Origin: Mallotus nudiflorus
Taxonomy: Eukaryota; Streptophyta; Magnoliopsida; Malpighiales; Euphorbiaceae
DNA: 64,000 bases
Direction of reading: 5' to 3'
Assembly (NCBI GenBank): GCA_947683625.1
Contig: CANTUR010000009.1
Coordinates: 7,701,501 to 7,765,500, forward strand
Shown here: positions 47,029-60,285 of the stretch, piece by piece
Position numbering within the stretch: the stretch's first letter is position 1
Layout: each line of letters starts with the position of its first letter
Notes under the pieces: model-generated
Databases searched by the model: none
What the model was told of the DNA's origin: nothing
What the model saw: the letters and a program-made list of their open reading frames with translations, nothing else
Program-made: the position numbers and the translations under genes

Positions 47029-50000
47029 GTTGCCCGCTTTGTCTTTGTTTTCTTGACAAATTATGGCAAAGTAATTAAAGCACACAATTTTGATAGAAAG
47101 GAATTAGAACACTTGATTTTATCCTAAATGATAGATTGATGCTCAAATTGCTATGCAATTTTAAGCATGATGTAATGTTTAATAAGTCTCAATATATTTC
47201 ATATGGAATGTCTAATAGACTTTATGCAAATGAGTTTCACTATATTCCCTGTGGGACATTTAGTGATGATGAATTGAAAATCTACTATAGTTCTTGTAGA
47301 ATGTGTAGCAATTATGAATTTTGTTATATTCATTTTGGGATGTCTAATGATGATGAATTGAAAATCTGTTATAGTTCTTGTGGAATGTCTAGCGATATAC
47401 ACTTTATTCCTTATAGGATGTCTAGTGAAAATGAGATTTCATTATATTCCCTGTGGGATGTCTAATGATGTACACTATATTTTCCTATAGGATGTCTAGT
47501 GAAAATGAGATTTCATTGTATTCCCTGTGTGATGTCTAATGAAAATGAGATTTCATTATATTCCTTATGGGATGTCTAATGAAATGTATGCTATGAAACT
47601 TGCTACATTCCCTATGGGATATCTAGTAATGATAAGTCTCGTTATATTCCCTATTGGACATCTAATGATTTTATGATTGAAAATCTTCTATAGTTCTTGT
47701 GGAATATCTAACAATAATACCATAAGTACTATATAGTGTTTGGTAGAGCAAAATATTTGAAAATTCATGTTATAATGATTTTAAGGAAAGAAGTACATTG
47801 TACTCGGTCATATAATGTCAACTATACCCAATCGTATAGCCCAAATTAAAATTCACTACACTCAGTCGTGTAGTGTTGATTTCTTTTATATGATTGTGCT
47901 ACAATCTGTAATTGCTCTTGATTAGTTACAATCCTTTCATTGCTCACTGATGATGTTATAATCTATAATTGCTCACAATTATCTACAATTTGTAATTGCT
48001 CATTGATGATGCTATAGTCCATAACTACTCATGATTAGCTACAACCCTTTTGTTGCTCATTGATGATGCTATAATCCCTAATTATTTATGATTAGCTGTA
48101 GCCCTTTCATTGCTCACTGATGATGTTGCAGTCCATAACTACTTGCTATTACCAATAACCCTTTAATTGCTCAATGATGATGTTGTAGTCCATAATAGCT
48201 CATAATTAGCTATAACCCTTTTCATTGCTAACTAATGATGCTACAGTCCATAACTTCTCGCAATTAGCTGCAACCTTTTTGTTTCTTATTGATGATGTTG
48301 CAATCCATAATTGCTCATAATTAGCTACAATCCTTTCACAGCTCATTGATGATGTTGTAGTCCATAACTGCCCACTAATGATGCTGTAACCCATAATTGC
48401 TTGTAAACTAACTATAATAATTTCATTGCTCATCTTTGATAATGTTGCAATCCATAACTACTCATTGATTTTTATCCTTGGTTGTTTGAGTTGAATGCTT
48501 TGAATTCTTTGTGCTAACTAATTAGCATTTTTAAAATTTTGCTGTATTGATTGATTAGAATTTCTTTGCTGGCTAATTTCAATTTTGCTATGTTAACTAA
48601 CTCTACAAGTTGGGTGCACTTCCTTTTAGATTTATAATTCCTACAGAGTTGTTGAAGTTAGTTTCAATCATGATGAATTTATAAAAGTACATTATAATGT
48701 TGAAAATTTATAAGAAAATTCATCACTTTATCATAAGATAGCATCCACTCAATGAATCTTACTATTTTTTATATTTATAACTGTCATTTATTTGCCATTT
48801 GCAAAGGTCAGAGGCATCACAAACCATCTTATACTAAGAGCATATCTTTTACCAAGTGAAGACCTTACTTCCACACTTAATTTTAAGGAGAATTTGCTAA
48901 ACAAAATTTATGGAAATTAAGCATAAAAATATTGAATTCTGAGTATCAAAAAAATCTTTGAATTATTTTTGTGTTTTTCTTCCTTATCCGAGTATTTCCC
49001 TGCCTTTCTCATATAATGGTCCTTTAGATACTCATACTCTTAGAGAGCATTAGAGAAAATACAATGGGTTTTTTTACGTGGGTCCTCTTTTAGTATTCCC
49101 CCTACTTTCTTGTATTACTCGACGTGGATACTTCTAAAGGTTCATGTTAATACTCTTGCTCATTTTTTGAGCACTGGAGTACATTATGCTTGCTCTTATT
49201 TTGATTCTCTTCTTATTATTCCCCTGCCTTTCTCATATTACTCAAGGTGGATACTATTAAGGGATTTGTACTCATACTCATTTATGAGCATTGGAGTAGA
49301 TTATATGCACATTTATAATTCAAATGACTAAAATGATACTTTCAAATTCATGAAATTTATACTACAAGTCTATAGATTTTGTCTTTGCATATTCTTCCCC
49401 TTGTTTGGGTGCAAAGCAAGCATTACATTGATTAGAATTAAGAAACTCTCAATATAAAATTGTTAACAAGACATTTGAATTTTGTGAGGCTAATAAAGAG
49501 CCATTATAATCAAAGGTCATAAGATAGGCTTTTTGCAAATGATCTCGTGAAGTAGATGAATTTAAACTCAATTTTATAAATTTTCTTTCAATTTCTACTT
49601 TACTATAGAATTAAAAGAGATATAGTTATATTACTTCCCTTAGGTATTTGTCAAGGTGTTTGTCACACACGGTGAGATTCTAACGAGTGATTGGCATTTG
49701 CTATCTTGCCTATTCTGATTGATGTATTGGTTCCTTTCTTCTTCTTCATTCTTTTTTTATTTTCCTATATAAAATACTACAATTTAGCATGGTCTATTTG
49801 CATGTAAAGAAATTTTATCAAAATGCAATGTTATTCTTTTGCATTCTTCCCTTTCTGATTTTGATGATGTCTTTGATCGCATGGTCGTGATATTCTGCCA
49901 TTGAGGTTGTGGCTTTAGATTGAATTTGTCTTTCTGCTATTATATTGATGCTATGGTAAAGGGCCTTATGCATCTCCCCAACATTTGCTTCAAAAGAAAA

Positions 50001-51465
50001 GATTTAGGAGTTAGAGGTTTTTATTTCACCATTAAAGAAGTCTTTAGAGCGCATTCATCTCAAGTTTTAAGTGCATTCTTCCCTTTTTAGGACCGAGTGT
50101 ATGTATTGTTGTCATATTGGAACTTCTCATCACCATATTACATAACCAATACTGGTCTGACTGTTATGGACAGATATTCCAGATGATACTCCTGATGGAT
50201 GTTGAATCTAATGAGCTTTTGAGGTTGCTAAGATGATGTATCTTGATAGTGTTGCTCTTCCTATTTTTCCTTTCATATGCTTCATGTGTGAACATTCTAA
50301 CTACTTTCTTGCACTTTTACAACACTAATTTTAAATGTTAGTATCAGACTATTTCTATAATCTTGTCTGGGCTTAAAGACTTTTATTATACAGAGTAAGT
50401 ATTTCACAATAAATGTATGCAAGTGTATGCATGTATGATATGCATGGTCCTAATAGGTCTTCTGTTTGGAACAGAGCTATGTTGTTGATCTTGGATTATG
50501 AGAATGAAGTGCATCATCAGTAGCTTGTAAGTACTAGATGCTTCATTATTGGCACTTCTGATGTCAGAACTTCTAATATAGCTCATTGGACTAATAACCA
50601 GGCTAGTGAGTAGGGTCCATGGCTTTATATTAGAGCTTGTGATTGACTGATGCACTATAATAACTTATGTGTCTTTATGCTTATAGTTTATTTCTTTTGC
50701 CTACAGAATTCTTTTGCTGACTCTTATACTTTAGTGTTCCATCTTCAAATGTAGATTATTGTTTTACCCCTAGTTTGCTTTTATAATTTACATTTTACCC
50801 TCAATTTTGTCCTAAATTCATCAACGCTATTCTGCAGTCTTTTCTTCATGTGCACAAGGGACTTGATTTTGTCAGTATTATTATACTAGCCCTATTAGTT
50901 ATAGTCTCATGTATTGAAGATGTATATAAGTGGGCGAACTGAATAAAGGGAGTTCTTGATGATGAAATCAACTAGACTTGCACTTTGAAGAATTCATGAA
51001 TAGAATATGAGGCTTGATGTTGATTTGATAATTGATGATAGTTACAATGTATGGGTTGTAAAGCAAGTTACTAAGCCACCTGAATTTTCAAGGTATAAGG
51101 GGATGCTAGGCTTATAAGGAAAATTACAAAAGGGGTAGCAAAAGAAAGAAAACTAAAATAGTGATCTCATAGCTCTAATTTAGATTTCATTATGTATTGT
51201 CTTTCTATTTAGATACCTATGCAGTATGATAAAGATGAATATGCAATGTTTGAAAAAAATTTAAAATTCAATTTTAATTATTCATTAGGGAAAAAATGAG
51301 AACATTCATTACATCACATGATACAACTTCTGTTATCAACCAGCCATGAATGTTTCTCTTTAATTTTTACCTTATTGTACTTTTTCCTTTCTCTTTTTTT
51401 CTCTCTCTTTATTCTTTTTTCTTCTTTTTTTCATTCTTTTGATTTTTCTAGAAGTTACATCATGT
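47029..51465 (-). other. Gypsy family 2 3' internal region, truncated copy
   Basis: Non-coding DNA collinear with 53470-58920. Recognisable parts are a short, decayed version of the 117-bp array (47160-47720), stem-like ACTCGGTCGTATA units (47815-47890), a 57-bp array (47930-48470), repeats of the shared module (48975-49300) and a pyrimidine-rich tract (51365-51445). It ends at TTACATCATGT, where the next LTR begins; the sequence resumes in the parallel copy at 58918. No RT, RNase H or integrase remains were seen. Confidence 0.7.
47930..48470. repeat. 57-bp tandem array
   Basis: Around nine units, each with TGATGATGTTG, CAGTCCATAACT and CAACCCTTT landmarks. Starts at about 47948, 48004, 48061, 48118, 48175, 48233, 48290 and 48347 give a period of 56-58 bp. 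It is absent from the parallel position of the copy at 53470-58920. Confidence 0.85.
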
Positions 51466-53469
51466 TGTAGACAACGGGGTTTAGTGCACCTCCAAGATTT
51501 TAGCAACCGTGACACTGTTTAGGTTCAGGGCCTTAGAGAACACACTAACCACTGTCACAAAGACATGGCATGGAGATGAGGAGTTGCCACCCAGGGTAAT
51601 AAATGGGACAATTTGATTGATGGTACTCGATTCTCTAAAAGAAAATCAGCATGACAACTAGGAAATTATGGATACGAAATACTAACTTCTCTTAGTCTCG
51701 TGTTCATTTAGAATAATTTTATAAATAATTATTTCATCCTCTAATTACATGCAATTTTATTAAACCCTAATTAAAATCCACCCACCCAAAAAGGCAACAA
51801 GTCAATAAAATTACAAGTAAAAAATGCACTCAAGATGGCATTGTCCCTAAGTCTAAACTATGTTAATTTTATTTTACAAGTTAACTAAATCTATATTTTA
51901 TTTACAAATAAAATGAAATAAAAGTGGGCCTACATTTTATTAATTAGTGAGCCTAAATCTGTTTTTTAGTTTTTCTAAGATATGGGCTTAAGTCTATTCA
52001 ATTTTAAAAGAAATACAATTAAGTGGACTGAGCTAAGTCTAAAAAAATTTTAATTAATTAAGTGGGCCTAAAATCTAATTAACCTAATGGGCCTAAGTTG
52101 ATTTTAATTATTTAAAGTCCTAAACCATTTTTAAGCCTATTTATTTAGTGGGTTAGACCCTAACATGGGCTTGGGGCCCAAAAATATAAAAACATAAAAA
52201 CAAGCCCAAAATAAATAAAACACAAAAAATAGATCAAATAAACATTATAGTGATTTTCTAAAAAAACCCTAAATTAATTACATGCAAACCCTAATTTAAG
52301 CTACTGCCACCATTGATTTTAATTGATTTTTTTACACAATTGAACCTAATTACTAATCAATTTTAAAATACAAAAATTTAAGTCTTTTACTATTCCCACT
52401 ACTAGGGCTATTACAAACTATGTACAAAATTATAGTTAAATAATTATACACCCAAAATTAAAATAAACTACACAAGATACCAAAATGTAGAATAAAAATT
52501 AAAATCCTAAAAACTAATATTAAAATAGTACAGGCTCATCCATGGCATTCCATGGATCTTCTGTTCAATTAAACACAGGCAGTATCCTCCTCCTCAATCC
52601 ACATACGGACATCAAAACAAAAAAAGGAAAAAAATTAGCAATGAAATGAAATAATCAAAATAATAATAAAAATTAAAGAAATAAACATGAACGGAAGATA
52701 ATAAAAAAGGAGTAATAAAAGAAATAGAAAAATAACACTGGAGATGCTATGCAAATGCCCCTTTTCGGCCCCTAAGATTAGGATTTTCACTGTTGAAATT
52801 GACTCAATGTTGATTTGATTATGGACTGAGACTAAAAATGGTTGTATTGTCTTCCTCAGATGAACTGCAAAAATTAGGGTTTTTGAAAATCAAAGCTTTT
52901 TTTTCATCTGTCAAAAAATCCTCTCGCTCCTCTCTCCAGCTAAAAAAACTTTTCTCCAAAAAACCCCCCAGCACGCATGCAGACTCTCCTTTTAAATGCA
53001 GAGTCTATGCGTACTGAACTTCCTCCTTTGGAGGAATAAACCTATCTGATCAAATCAGATAGCGTTTGTTTTGATTTCAAAAGAAAACAAACCTTATGAA
53101 ATAAAAAATTTGAATTTTTCAACCAATTAAAACACTAAAAAAATTGATAAAAATAAGGAAAAAATACGCAAAAAAATCAACAAAATGGAATTATTGCGCA
53201 TAGGCATTGTGTAATGCCGATCGGCATTACACAATGCCAGTCGGCATTGTGTAATGCCAATTAGCATTACACCAATGCCAATCCTAAATTTTTTTAACTT
53301 TTAATTACCAAAGGACCCCTGAAAAAATGACTTATTTGCAATTAAATCCTAAAAAATGTTACAATTTAGTCCCTAAAGTCCAGAAAATCAACAACCAAGT
53401 TCAATTTTTGAATAACTTTCATCGTAGGGGCTTACGTCGCAATTGTGTACAATTGCATGGGTGCTTACA
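51466..53469 (-). repeat. Gypsy family 2 3' LTR (fourth nested copy)
   Basis: 2,004 bp from TGTAGACAACG to GTGCTTACA. A strong PPT lies directly inside. The left edge breaks the 3' internal region of the previous copy after CATGT (51461-51465, candidate target duplication). It is similar throughout to 44915-47028. Confidence 0.9.
53203..53279. repeat. LTR hairpin array, fourth copy
   Basis: Four units of 16-17 bp with 4-bp spacers: GGCATTGTGTAATGCC (53203), GGCATTACACAATGCC (53223), GGCATTGTGTAATGCC (53243), then AGCATTACACCAATGCC (53263). The first three are exact reverse complements in turn, and each also folds on itself. It lies 190-266 bp from the LTR start. Confidence 0.95.
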
Positions 53470-53486
53470 TTTGCCCCCCTTTTTCA
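53470..53486 (-). other. Gypsy family 2 polypurine tract
   Basis: Minus strand GAAAAAGGGGGGCAAA, directly before the LTR start TGTAAGCACCC. Confidence 0.85.
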
Positions 53487-53589
53487 ATGTTTGCTTGACA
53501 AATTGTGGCAAAGAAAAAGAAGCACACAATTTCAAAAGAAAGAAATTAGGATGCTCGATTGTATCTTAAGTGATGGATTGATGCTCAAA

Positions 53590-55310
53590 TTATTGAGCAA
53601 TGTGTAGTGTTTGATAAGTCACACTATATTTCCTATGGAACATCTAGTGGACTTTGTTTAAATGTGTTTCACAATATTCCTTGTGGGACGTTTAGTGATG
53701 ATTAGTTGAAAACTTACTATAGTTCTTGTGGGACATCTAGCAATGGTGAATTTTGTTATATTCCCTATGGGACGTCTAACGATGTACACTATATTCCCTG
53801 TGGGACATCTAGTGTAATTGAATTGAAAGAATTATATCATACTCAGTCATATGATGCCGATTATACTCGGTCGTATGATCAATTGAGGATACATTGCGCT
53901 CAGTCGTACAATGCCGACTACACTTGGTCAAATAGTCTGATTTGAACTATCGTTATATTCCCTCTGGGACATCTAATGATGCACACTATATTCCCTATAG
54001 GACATCTAGTGTAGATGAATTAAAAACTTACTATAGTTCCTGTGGAACGTCTAGCAATAAGGAATTTTATTATATTCCCTGTGGGACGTCTAACGATGCA
54101 CACTATATTCCCTATGGGATGTCTAGTGTAATTGAATTAAAAACTTGCTATAGTTACTATGGAACATGTAGCAATGAGGAATTTCATTATATTCCTTGTG
54201 GGACATCTAACGATGCACATTATATTCCCTGTGGGACGTCTAGTGTAATTGAATTCAAAAATTGCTATAGTTCCTGTGGAACGTCTAGCAATAAGGAATT
54301 TTGTTATTTTCCCTGTAGGACATCTAACGATGCACACTATATTCCCTATGGGACGTCTAATGTAATTGAATCGAGTTTCATTATATTACCTATGGGACGT
54401 CTAGTGTAATTGAATTGAGTTTCTTTATATTCCCTGTGGGACGTCTAACGATGCATACTATTCCCTATGGGATGTCTAGTGTAATTGAATTGAAAACTTA
54501 CTATAGTTCCTGTGGAATGTCAAGCAATGATGAATTTTGTTATATTCCCTATGGGATGTCTAACAATGTACACTATATTCCCTATGGGACGTCTAGTGTA
54601 GATGAATTGGAAACTTGCTATAATTCTTATGGAATGTTTAGCAATGAGGAATTTCATTATATTCCCTATAGGATGTCTAATGATGCACAGTATATTCCTT
54701 ATGGGACGTCTAGTGTAATTGAATTGAAAACTTGCTATAGTTCCTATGGAATGTCTACCAATGAGGAATTTTGTTATATTCCCTGTGGGATGTCTAATGA
54801 TATGCACTATATTCCCTATGGGATGTCTAGTGTAATTGAATTGAAAACTTGCTATAGTTCCTGTGGAGCGTCTGGCAATGAGGAATTTTGTTATATTCCC
54901 TGTGGGACATCTAACTATGCACACTATATTCCCTATGGGACATCTAGTGTAATTGAATTAAAAACTTGCTATAGTTCCCGTGGAACGTCTAGCAATGAGG
55001 AATTTCGTTATATTCCCTGTGGGACGTTTGATGATGCACACTATATTCCCTATGGGATGTCTAATGTAATTGAATTGAAAACTTGCTATAGTTCTTGTGG
55101 AACATCTATCAATGAGGAATTTTGTTATATTCCCTGTGGGACATTTAACGGTGCACACTATATTCCCTGTGGGATGTCTAGTGCAATTGAATTGAATTTC
55201 ATTATATTCCGTGTGGGATGTCTAACGATGCACACTATATTCCCTGTGGGACGTCTAGTGTAATTGAATTGAAAACTTCATTATATTCCCTATGGGACGT
55301 CTAATGATGT
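53590..55310. repeat. 117-bp tandem array with GGGACGTCTA sub-repeats
   Basis: About 13 units. ATTGAATT landmarks at 54131, 54248 and 54365 give a 117-bp period. Each unit has three sub-repeats of about 39 bp, each with a GGGACGTCTA-like core followed by a different tail (ACGATGCACACTATATTCCC; GTGTAATTGAATTGAAAAC; GCAATGAGGAATTTTG). Many cores have decayed to GATGTC or GACATC. Because the unit is a multiple of three and lacks stops, long frames are open on both strands (for example 54415-55263 plus and 54520-54924 minus). The longest lacks an ATG at its start, and I do not treat it as a gene. Confidence 0.9.
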
Positions 55311-58300
55311 GGAATTTGAAAGTTTATGTCATAGTTACTATACAGTACATAGCATAATGAAGGTTATGACTACTGTGTAGCACATAACATAATGATTTGA
55401 AATTCATATGATAGCGATTGTGCAGCATATGAAACCTTTGATTGAAATCATGCATATAAAATGCAAAAAAAATGAGTTCTATAATTTTTTTCAATATTCT
55501 GTATTTGATAGGAAATTCAAAATCACAGATTGATTATGCAGTCATAATAATTCAATGAATTATTAATTTAATGAATGTCATGATTTAATTAGGAACATGT
55601 TCCTAATCAGAATCCAATTATGGACCAAATTGCAAGAAAGAAAAGATAGATAAAAAATAAATAAATTGAAAAGATTAAAATGGGTATTCTCCATTTTATG
55701 TATTCTTTCTCTTTTTACCTATCGCTTCACTTCTCTTCCCATTCTTTTCTTTTTCTCTTTTTTCTTTCTCACTTAATCTTGATTTCTTCACCATCCGCTG
55801 TCCAATTTGCAATCTGTTTGATCCTATGGCCTCCTCATCACGCTGACAACATGAGGGAGCTGAGACTTCAGAATGTCAGAGGATTCTACCTCTTCGTTTT
55901 CCTCAAAATAATCTGGGATTTTGAGAAGACTCAATTATCTTTCCCTTGACTCATTTACATACACACTGGTGCAGAGATGTGGGTAATAAGGTAACTTTTC
56001 TCGCTTCTGTTTCTGGGACTTCTTATGTCAGACCTCTGGACATCTTTCACTGTGATGACTCTACTAGAGGATGGAGCCCATGCCCTGATACCAGAGCACA
56101 AGATGAGTGATTTATAGTTTTTGTATTCCTAACTTTTTGCATGCTTGTAACTGACTGCTATTTATTCTACTACTGTGTTAACCAACTCTATAAGTTAGAT
56201 GCACTTCTTTTTGGATATACAATTCCGGCAGACTTGTTGAAGTTAGTTTCAACCATGATGAATGTATAAAAGTACATTATGATGTTGAAAATTTAGCATG
56301 TACTTAACAAATTTGACTATTTTTTATTTTCATGACTGTCACTTATTTGCCATTTGCAAAGGTCAGAGGCATTGTTAACCATCTTATGCTAAGAGTATAG
56401 CATTTACCAAGTGAAGAGCCTACATCCACACCTAATTTTAGGGAAAATTTGCTAAACAAAACTTGTGGAAATGAAGCATAAAAATATTGAATTCGGAGTA
56501 CTAAAATAGTCTTTGAATTATTTTTGTGCTTTTCTTCCTTATCCAAGTATTCCCCCGCCTTTCTCATATTACCCAGCATGGATACCGTTGGAAAGGTCCA
56601 TTGGATACTCATACTCTTATAGGGCATTGGAGTAAATGGAGCAAGTTTTTTTTAACATGGGTCCTCTTTTAGTATTCCCTTGCCTTTCTTGTATTACTCA
56701 GCGTGGATACCGCTGGAGGTTCACATTGATAGTCTTGCTCATTTTTAGGCATTAGAGTATATTATGTTTGCTCTTGTTCTGATTCTCCTCTTAGTATTCC
56801 CCCACCTTTCTCGTATTACTCAGCGTAGATACCATTGAGGGATTTTTACTCATACTCATTTTTGAGCATTGGAGTAGATTATATGCACATTAATTATTCA
56901 AAAGACTAAAATGACACTTTGAAATTCAACCAATTTATATTGCAAGTCCATAGATTTTTTCTTTGCATATTCTTCCCCTCGTTTAGGTGTAAGGTAAGCA
57001 TTAGATTGATTAGAGTTTTAGAAGCTCTCAGCATAGAACTATCAACAAGACATTTGAATTCTACGAGGCTAATGAAAGAAAGCCACTAAAATCAAAGGTC
57101 ATAAGATGATATCATAAAGTGGATGAATTTACTCTCAATTTTATAAATTTTTTTCAATTTGTACTTTACTATAGAATAAAAAAGAGATAAATTTATACTA
57201 CTTCCCTTTGGTATTTATTAGGCTATTTGTCACACAGAGTGAGATTTTGACGAGTGATTAGCATTTACTATCCTAGTCATTCTTATTGATGTATCAAATT
57301 TTCTCCTTTTCTTCATTATGTTCTATTTTCCTACACAAAATACCATAAGTTAGTATGGTTTATTTGTAAGTGAAGAAATTTTGTCAAAATGCAATATTAT
57401 TCTTTTGCAATCTTCCCTTTTTGATTATGGTGATGATATCTCTAGTTGCAGGGTCACGATATTCTGCTATCGAACTTGAGAGGGCCTCATTCCTTTTCCC
57501 AATGTTTCCTACAAAAGAAAAGATTTAGGATTTAGAGGTTTTTTTATTTTAGAATCAAAGAATTTTTCAGAGTGCATTCTTCCCTTTTTTACGGCCAAGC
57601 GCATGTATCACTGACATATTCGACCTTCTCGTTACTATATTCCAAATGATGCTCCTAATGAGACTATGGAGATGGATATTGAGTTTGAGGAGCTTGAAAA
57701 TCTTATCTAGCCTCTTGAGGTCACCAGGATGATGCTTCTTAGTAATGTTACTCCTTTTATTTTCATTCCTTTAGATGCTTTACTTGTGAATACTCTGAAT
57801 AATTTCCTGCACTTTTACAACACTAATCTTGAATGTTAGTACCAAAGTGTTTGCACAATCTTACCTAGGCTCAAAGATAAGTATTTCACAACAATTGTAT
57901 GCAAGTGTATGCATGTTATACATGATCCTAATAGGTCTTCTATTTGGAGCAAAGCTATGTTCGCAGCTTGGAGTGTGAGAATGAGGTGCCTCATCAACAA
58001 CTTATAGGTTCAAGCAATTGATGCTTCATTATTGGTACTTCTAATGTTTAAGCCTCTGATATAGCCTATCAGACAAATAACCAAGCCAGTGAGTGGGGTC
58101 TATGACTTTACATAGAGCTCATGATTGACTGATGCACCATTGAACTTTCCTTTTCATCATTGTTTATGCTGTATGATAACTGCTATATCTATATCCTTGT
58201 AGTATACTCCTTTTTGCCCTAAGATCATTTTCACTAACTTTGAAGTTCTATTGCTAAATTTACCATTTTGCCCTTAACTTGTCCCGGAGTTACATTTTGC

Positions 58301-58837
58301 CCTCAGCTTCATTTTGAATTCATTCTAGCAATTACTTTCTTCATGTGCACAAGAGACTTAGTTTGGTCATTATTGTTATTGGCCCTTTGTGTTACTAACC
58401 CTATTAGCTGCAATCTCATGAACTGAAGATGCATAGGAGTGGGTCAATTGATTGAAGCAAATTCAGGAGGATGAAATCAATTGGACTTATACTTCAAAAA
58501 ATTCTTGAGCAGAATATGAGACTTGATACTAACAGTTACAATGCCACCTAGATACTCAAGGTATAAGGGGATGCTAGGCTTACAAGCAAAATTACAAAAG
58601 AAGTGGCAAAAAGAAAATGTAACTAAAATAGTGATCTCATAGTTTTGATTTAGCTTTCATCATGTATTGTTTTTCCATTCAGATACTTATGCAGTATGAT
58701 AAAGACCAATATGCGATGTTTGAACAAAAATTTAAAATTTAATTTTAATTATTCATTAGGGCAAAAATGAGAACATCCATTACATCACATGATATATCTT
58801 CTGTTATTAGTCAGTCATGAATTTTCCTCTCTAATTT
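55311..58837 (-). other. Gypsy family 2 3' internal region
   Basis: Non-coding, collinear with 48480-51465 from about 56150 onward. It contains three copies of the shared module (56531-56880), a repeated TGTATGCAAGTGTATGCATG stretch (57895-57915, matching 50412-50435) and a pyrimidine tract (58845-58905). The segment 55690-56130 has no counterpart in the other copy and is less AT-rich. No RT, RNase H or integrase was found. Confidence 0.7.
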
Positions 58838-60285
58838 TTACCATACTATTTTTTCTCTCTTCATTCTTTGTTTTTTCCTCTTTTTATTCTTTTTCTCACA
58901 TTTCCTATCTTCAGAAGTTACATCATGTGATATATGTATGTTCTTTGAATTTGCATTTATGCCCATATTGAATGAATTTAATTGAATTAAATTTATGTCA
59001 AACAAGCAGATGTAATCAATATCATAATGCACAATACCATTAGGATGTACATTGCATAAGCAAGCATAATCCCAATTTATATCATTGATCACTAGAAACT
59101 AAAATTTTATTCAATGAGACAATGAGAAATTTTATTTCCTATTTTAAATGCTAGCGATGTTGAGTCTCTTAGTGGTTGTCCTTGAGGTGGTTGACATAAT
59201 AACTCTTTAATAGCAGTACTACCCATCCTCTTAGTTGCCAGCTTCATCACTTCCTCTTTGTTGTCCTTCATCAGATTCTCCACAATCTGTTCCTTGAAGA
59301 TCTCAACCCTAGGGACATCTGCTCTAGCAACATTAACTAATTCCTTAGCTCTCAGATAGTATTTTCCTTCCCCTTGCCTGATGAAGTTCTGACTCAAAGG
59401 ACCAACTTTTGCATAAAGCTTCCTCTTTTCTACATTGAATCTCTTCCTTGCCCTTCTACCTTTTGGCTTTGCTTCCCCTATAAAACCCAATCCTATTATG
59501 TCATCTTGATTTTTGAATCCTAGGAATTCTCCTCGTTCATTCTTCCCCAGTCCTCGTCCAAACTGGTAATTCATGTTCTCCATCATTTTTGCTACTCTCG
59601 GATCCATTTTAGTCCCATCAAATATCCTAGCAATCTGGAAACCAGGGGGTGCACATACTTGCTGCTGTTTATCAAGTATGGCTGCTAAAGCTGCATTGGT
59701 TCCAACTTCTATTGTCACGACATCTCCTTCATGAGGGAATTTTATTTTCTGGTGCACTGTTGAAGGTACTCCTCCCAGGACATGAAACCACAACCTTCCC
59801 AACAACAGGGCATAGGTAACAAGGATGTCTAGTAAAGTAAATCCAATAGTCAACTCTACGGGCCCTGTTTTAACCAAAGCCTGAAATGTTCCCTCCACAT
59901 TCCTGGCACTATCATCGTAAGCTCTAATTACGAGGTTTAAAGCCGTCAAGTCATCTACTTTTAGACCCAAATTAGGAAAGATCTTTAGTGGGCATACATT
60001 TATAGGTGAACCACCATCCACCATCATAAAATTGGTTCTCTTACCTTTTATTTCAGCTGAGATAAATAATGCCTTATTATGATTTCTTCCCTCTAAAGGC
60101 AAGTCATCATCTGAGAATGTTATTAGCCCATGTTTCTTTTCTATCACCTTTGCTACCATAGCCTCAGATATAGTTGTCGTTTTAATGCTTATGTTCGACA
60201 AAGCCTTAACCAGAGCCCTTTTATGCCTGCCTGAATGCATCAATAATTCCCAGATGCTCACACTCATTTTAGTCTTCTTGAGTTA
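58838..60285 (-). pseudogene. Gypsy family 2 protease with G-patch
   Basis: Longest coding stretch of the family: 386 codons (60267-59107), then a shifted tail to 58838. Around residue 9 it reads LMHSGRHKRALVKAL. The protease active site is MMVDGGSPINVCPL, with Asp84 and DGGS in place of the usual DTGS. The closing motif is LLLGRLWFHVLGGVPSTVHQ (155-172). A G-patch-like segment follows at 229-262 (MENMNYQFGRGLGKNERGEF, then DIIGLGF), then a Lys/Arg-rich region. A protease followed by a G-patch also occurs in betaretroviruses. No RT, RNase H or integrase follows; after about 250 more codons of weak frame the DNA is non-coding. The element probably depended on enzymes made elsewhere. Confidence 0.85.

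Noticed and set aside
54415..55263. 282-codon plus-strand frame with a repeated CYIPCGTSND pattern, resembling a repeat protein
   Set aside because: It is a translation of the 117-bp array, has no ATG at its start, runs against the element's strand, and a comparable open frame exists on the opposite strand.
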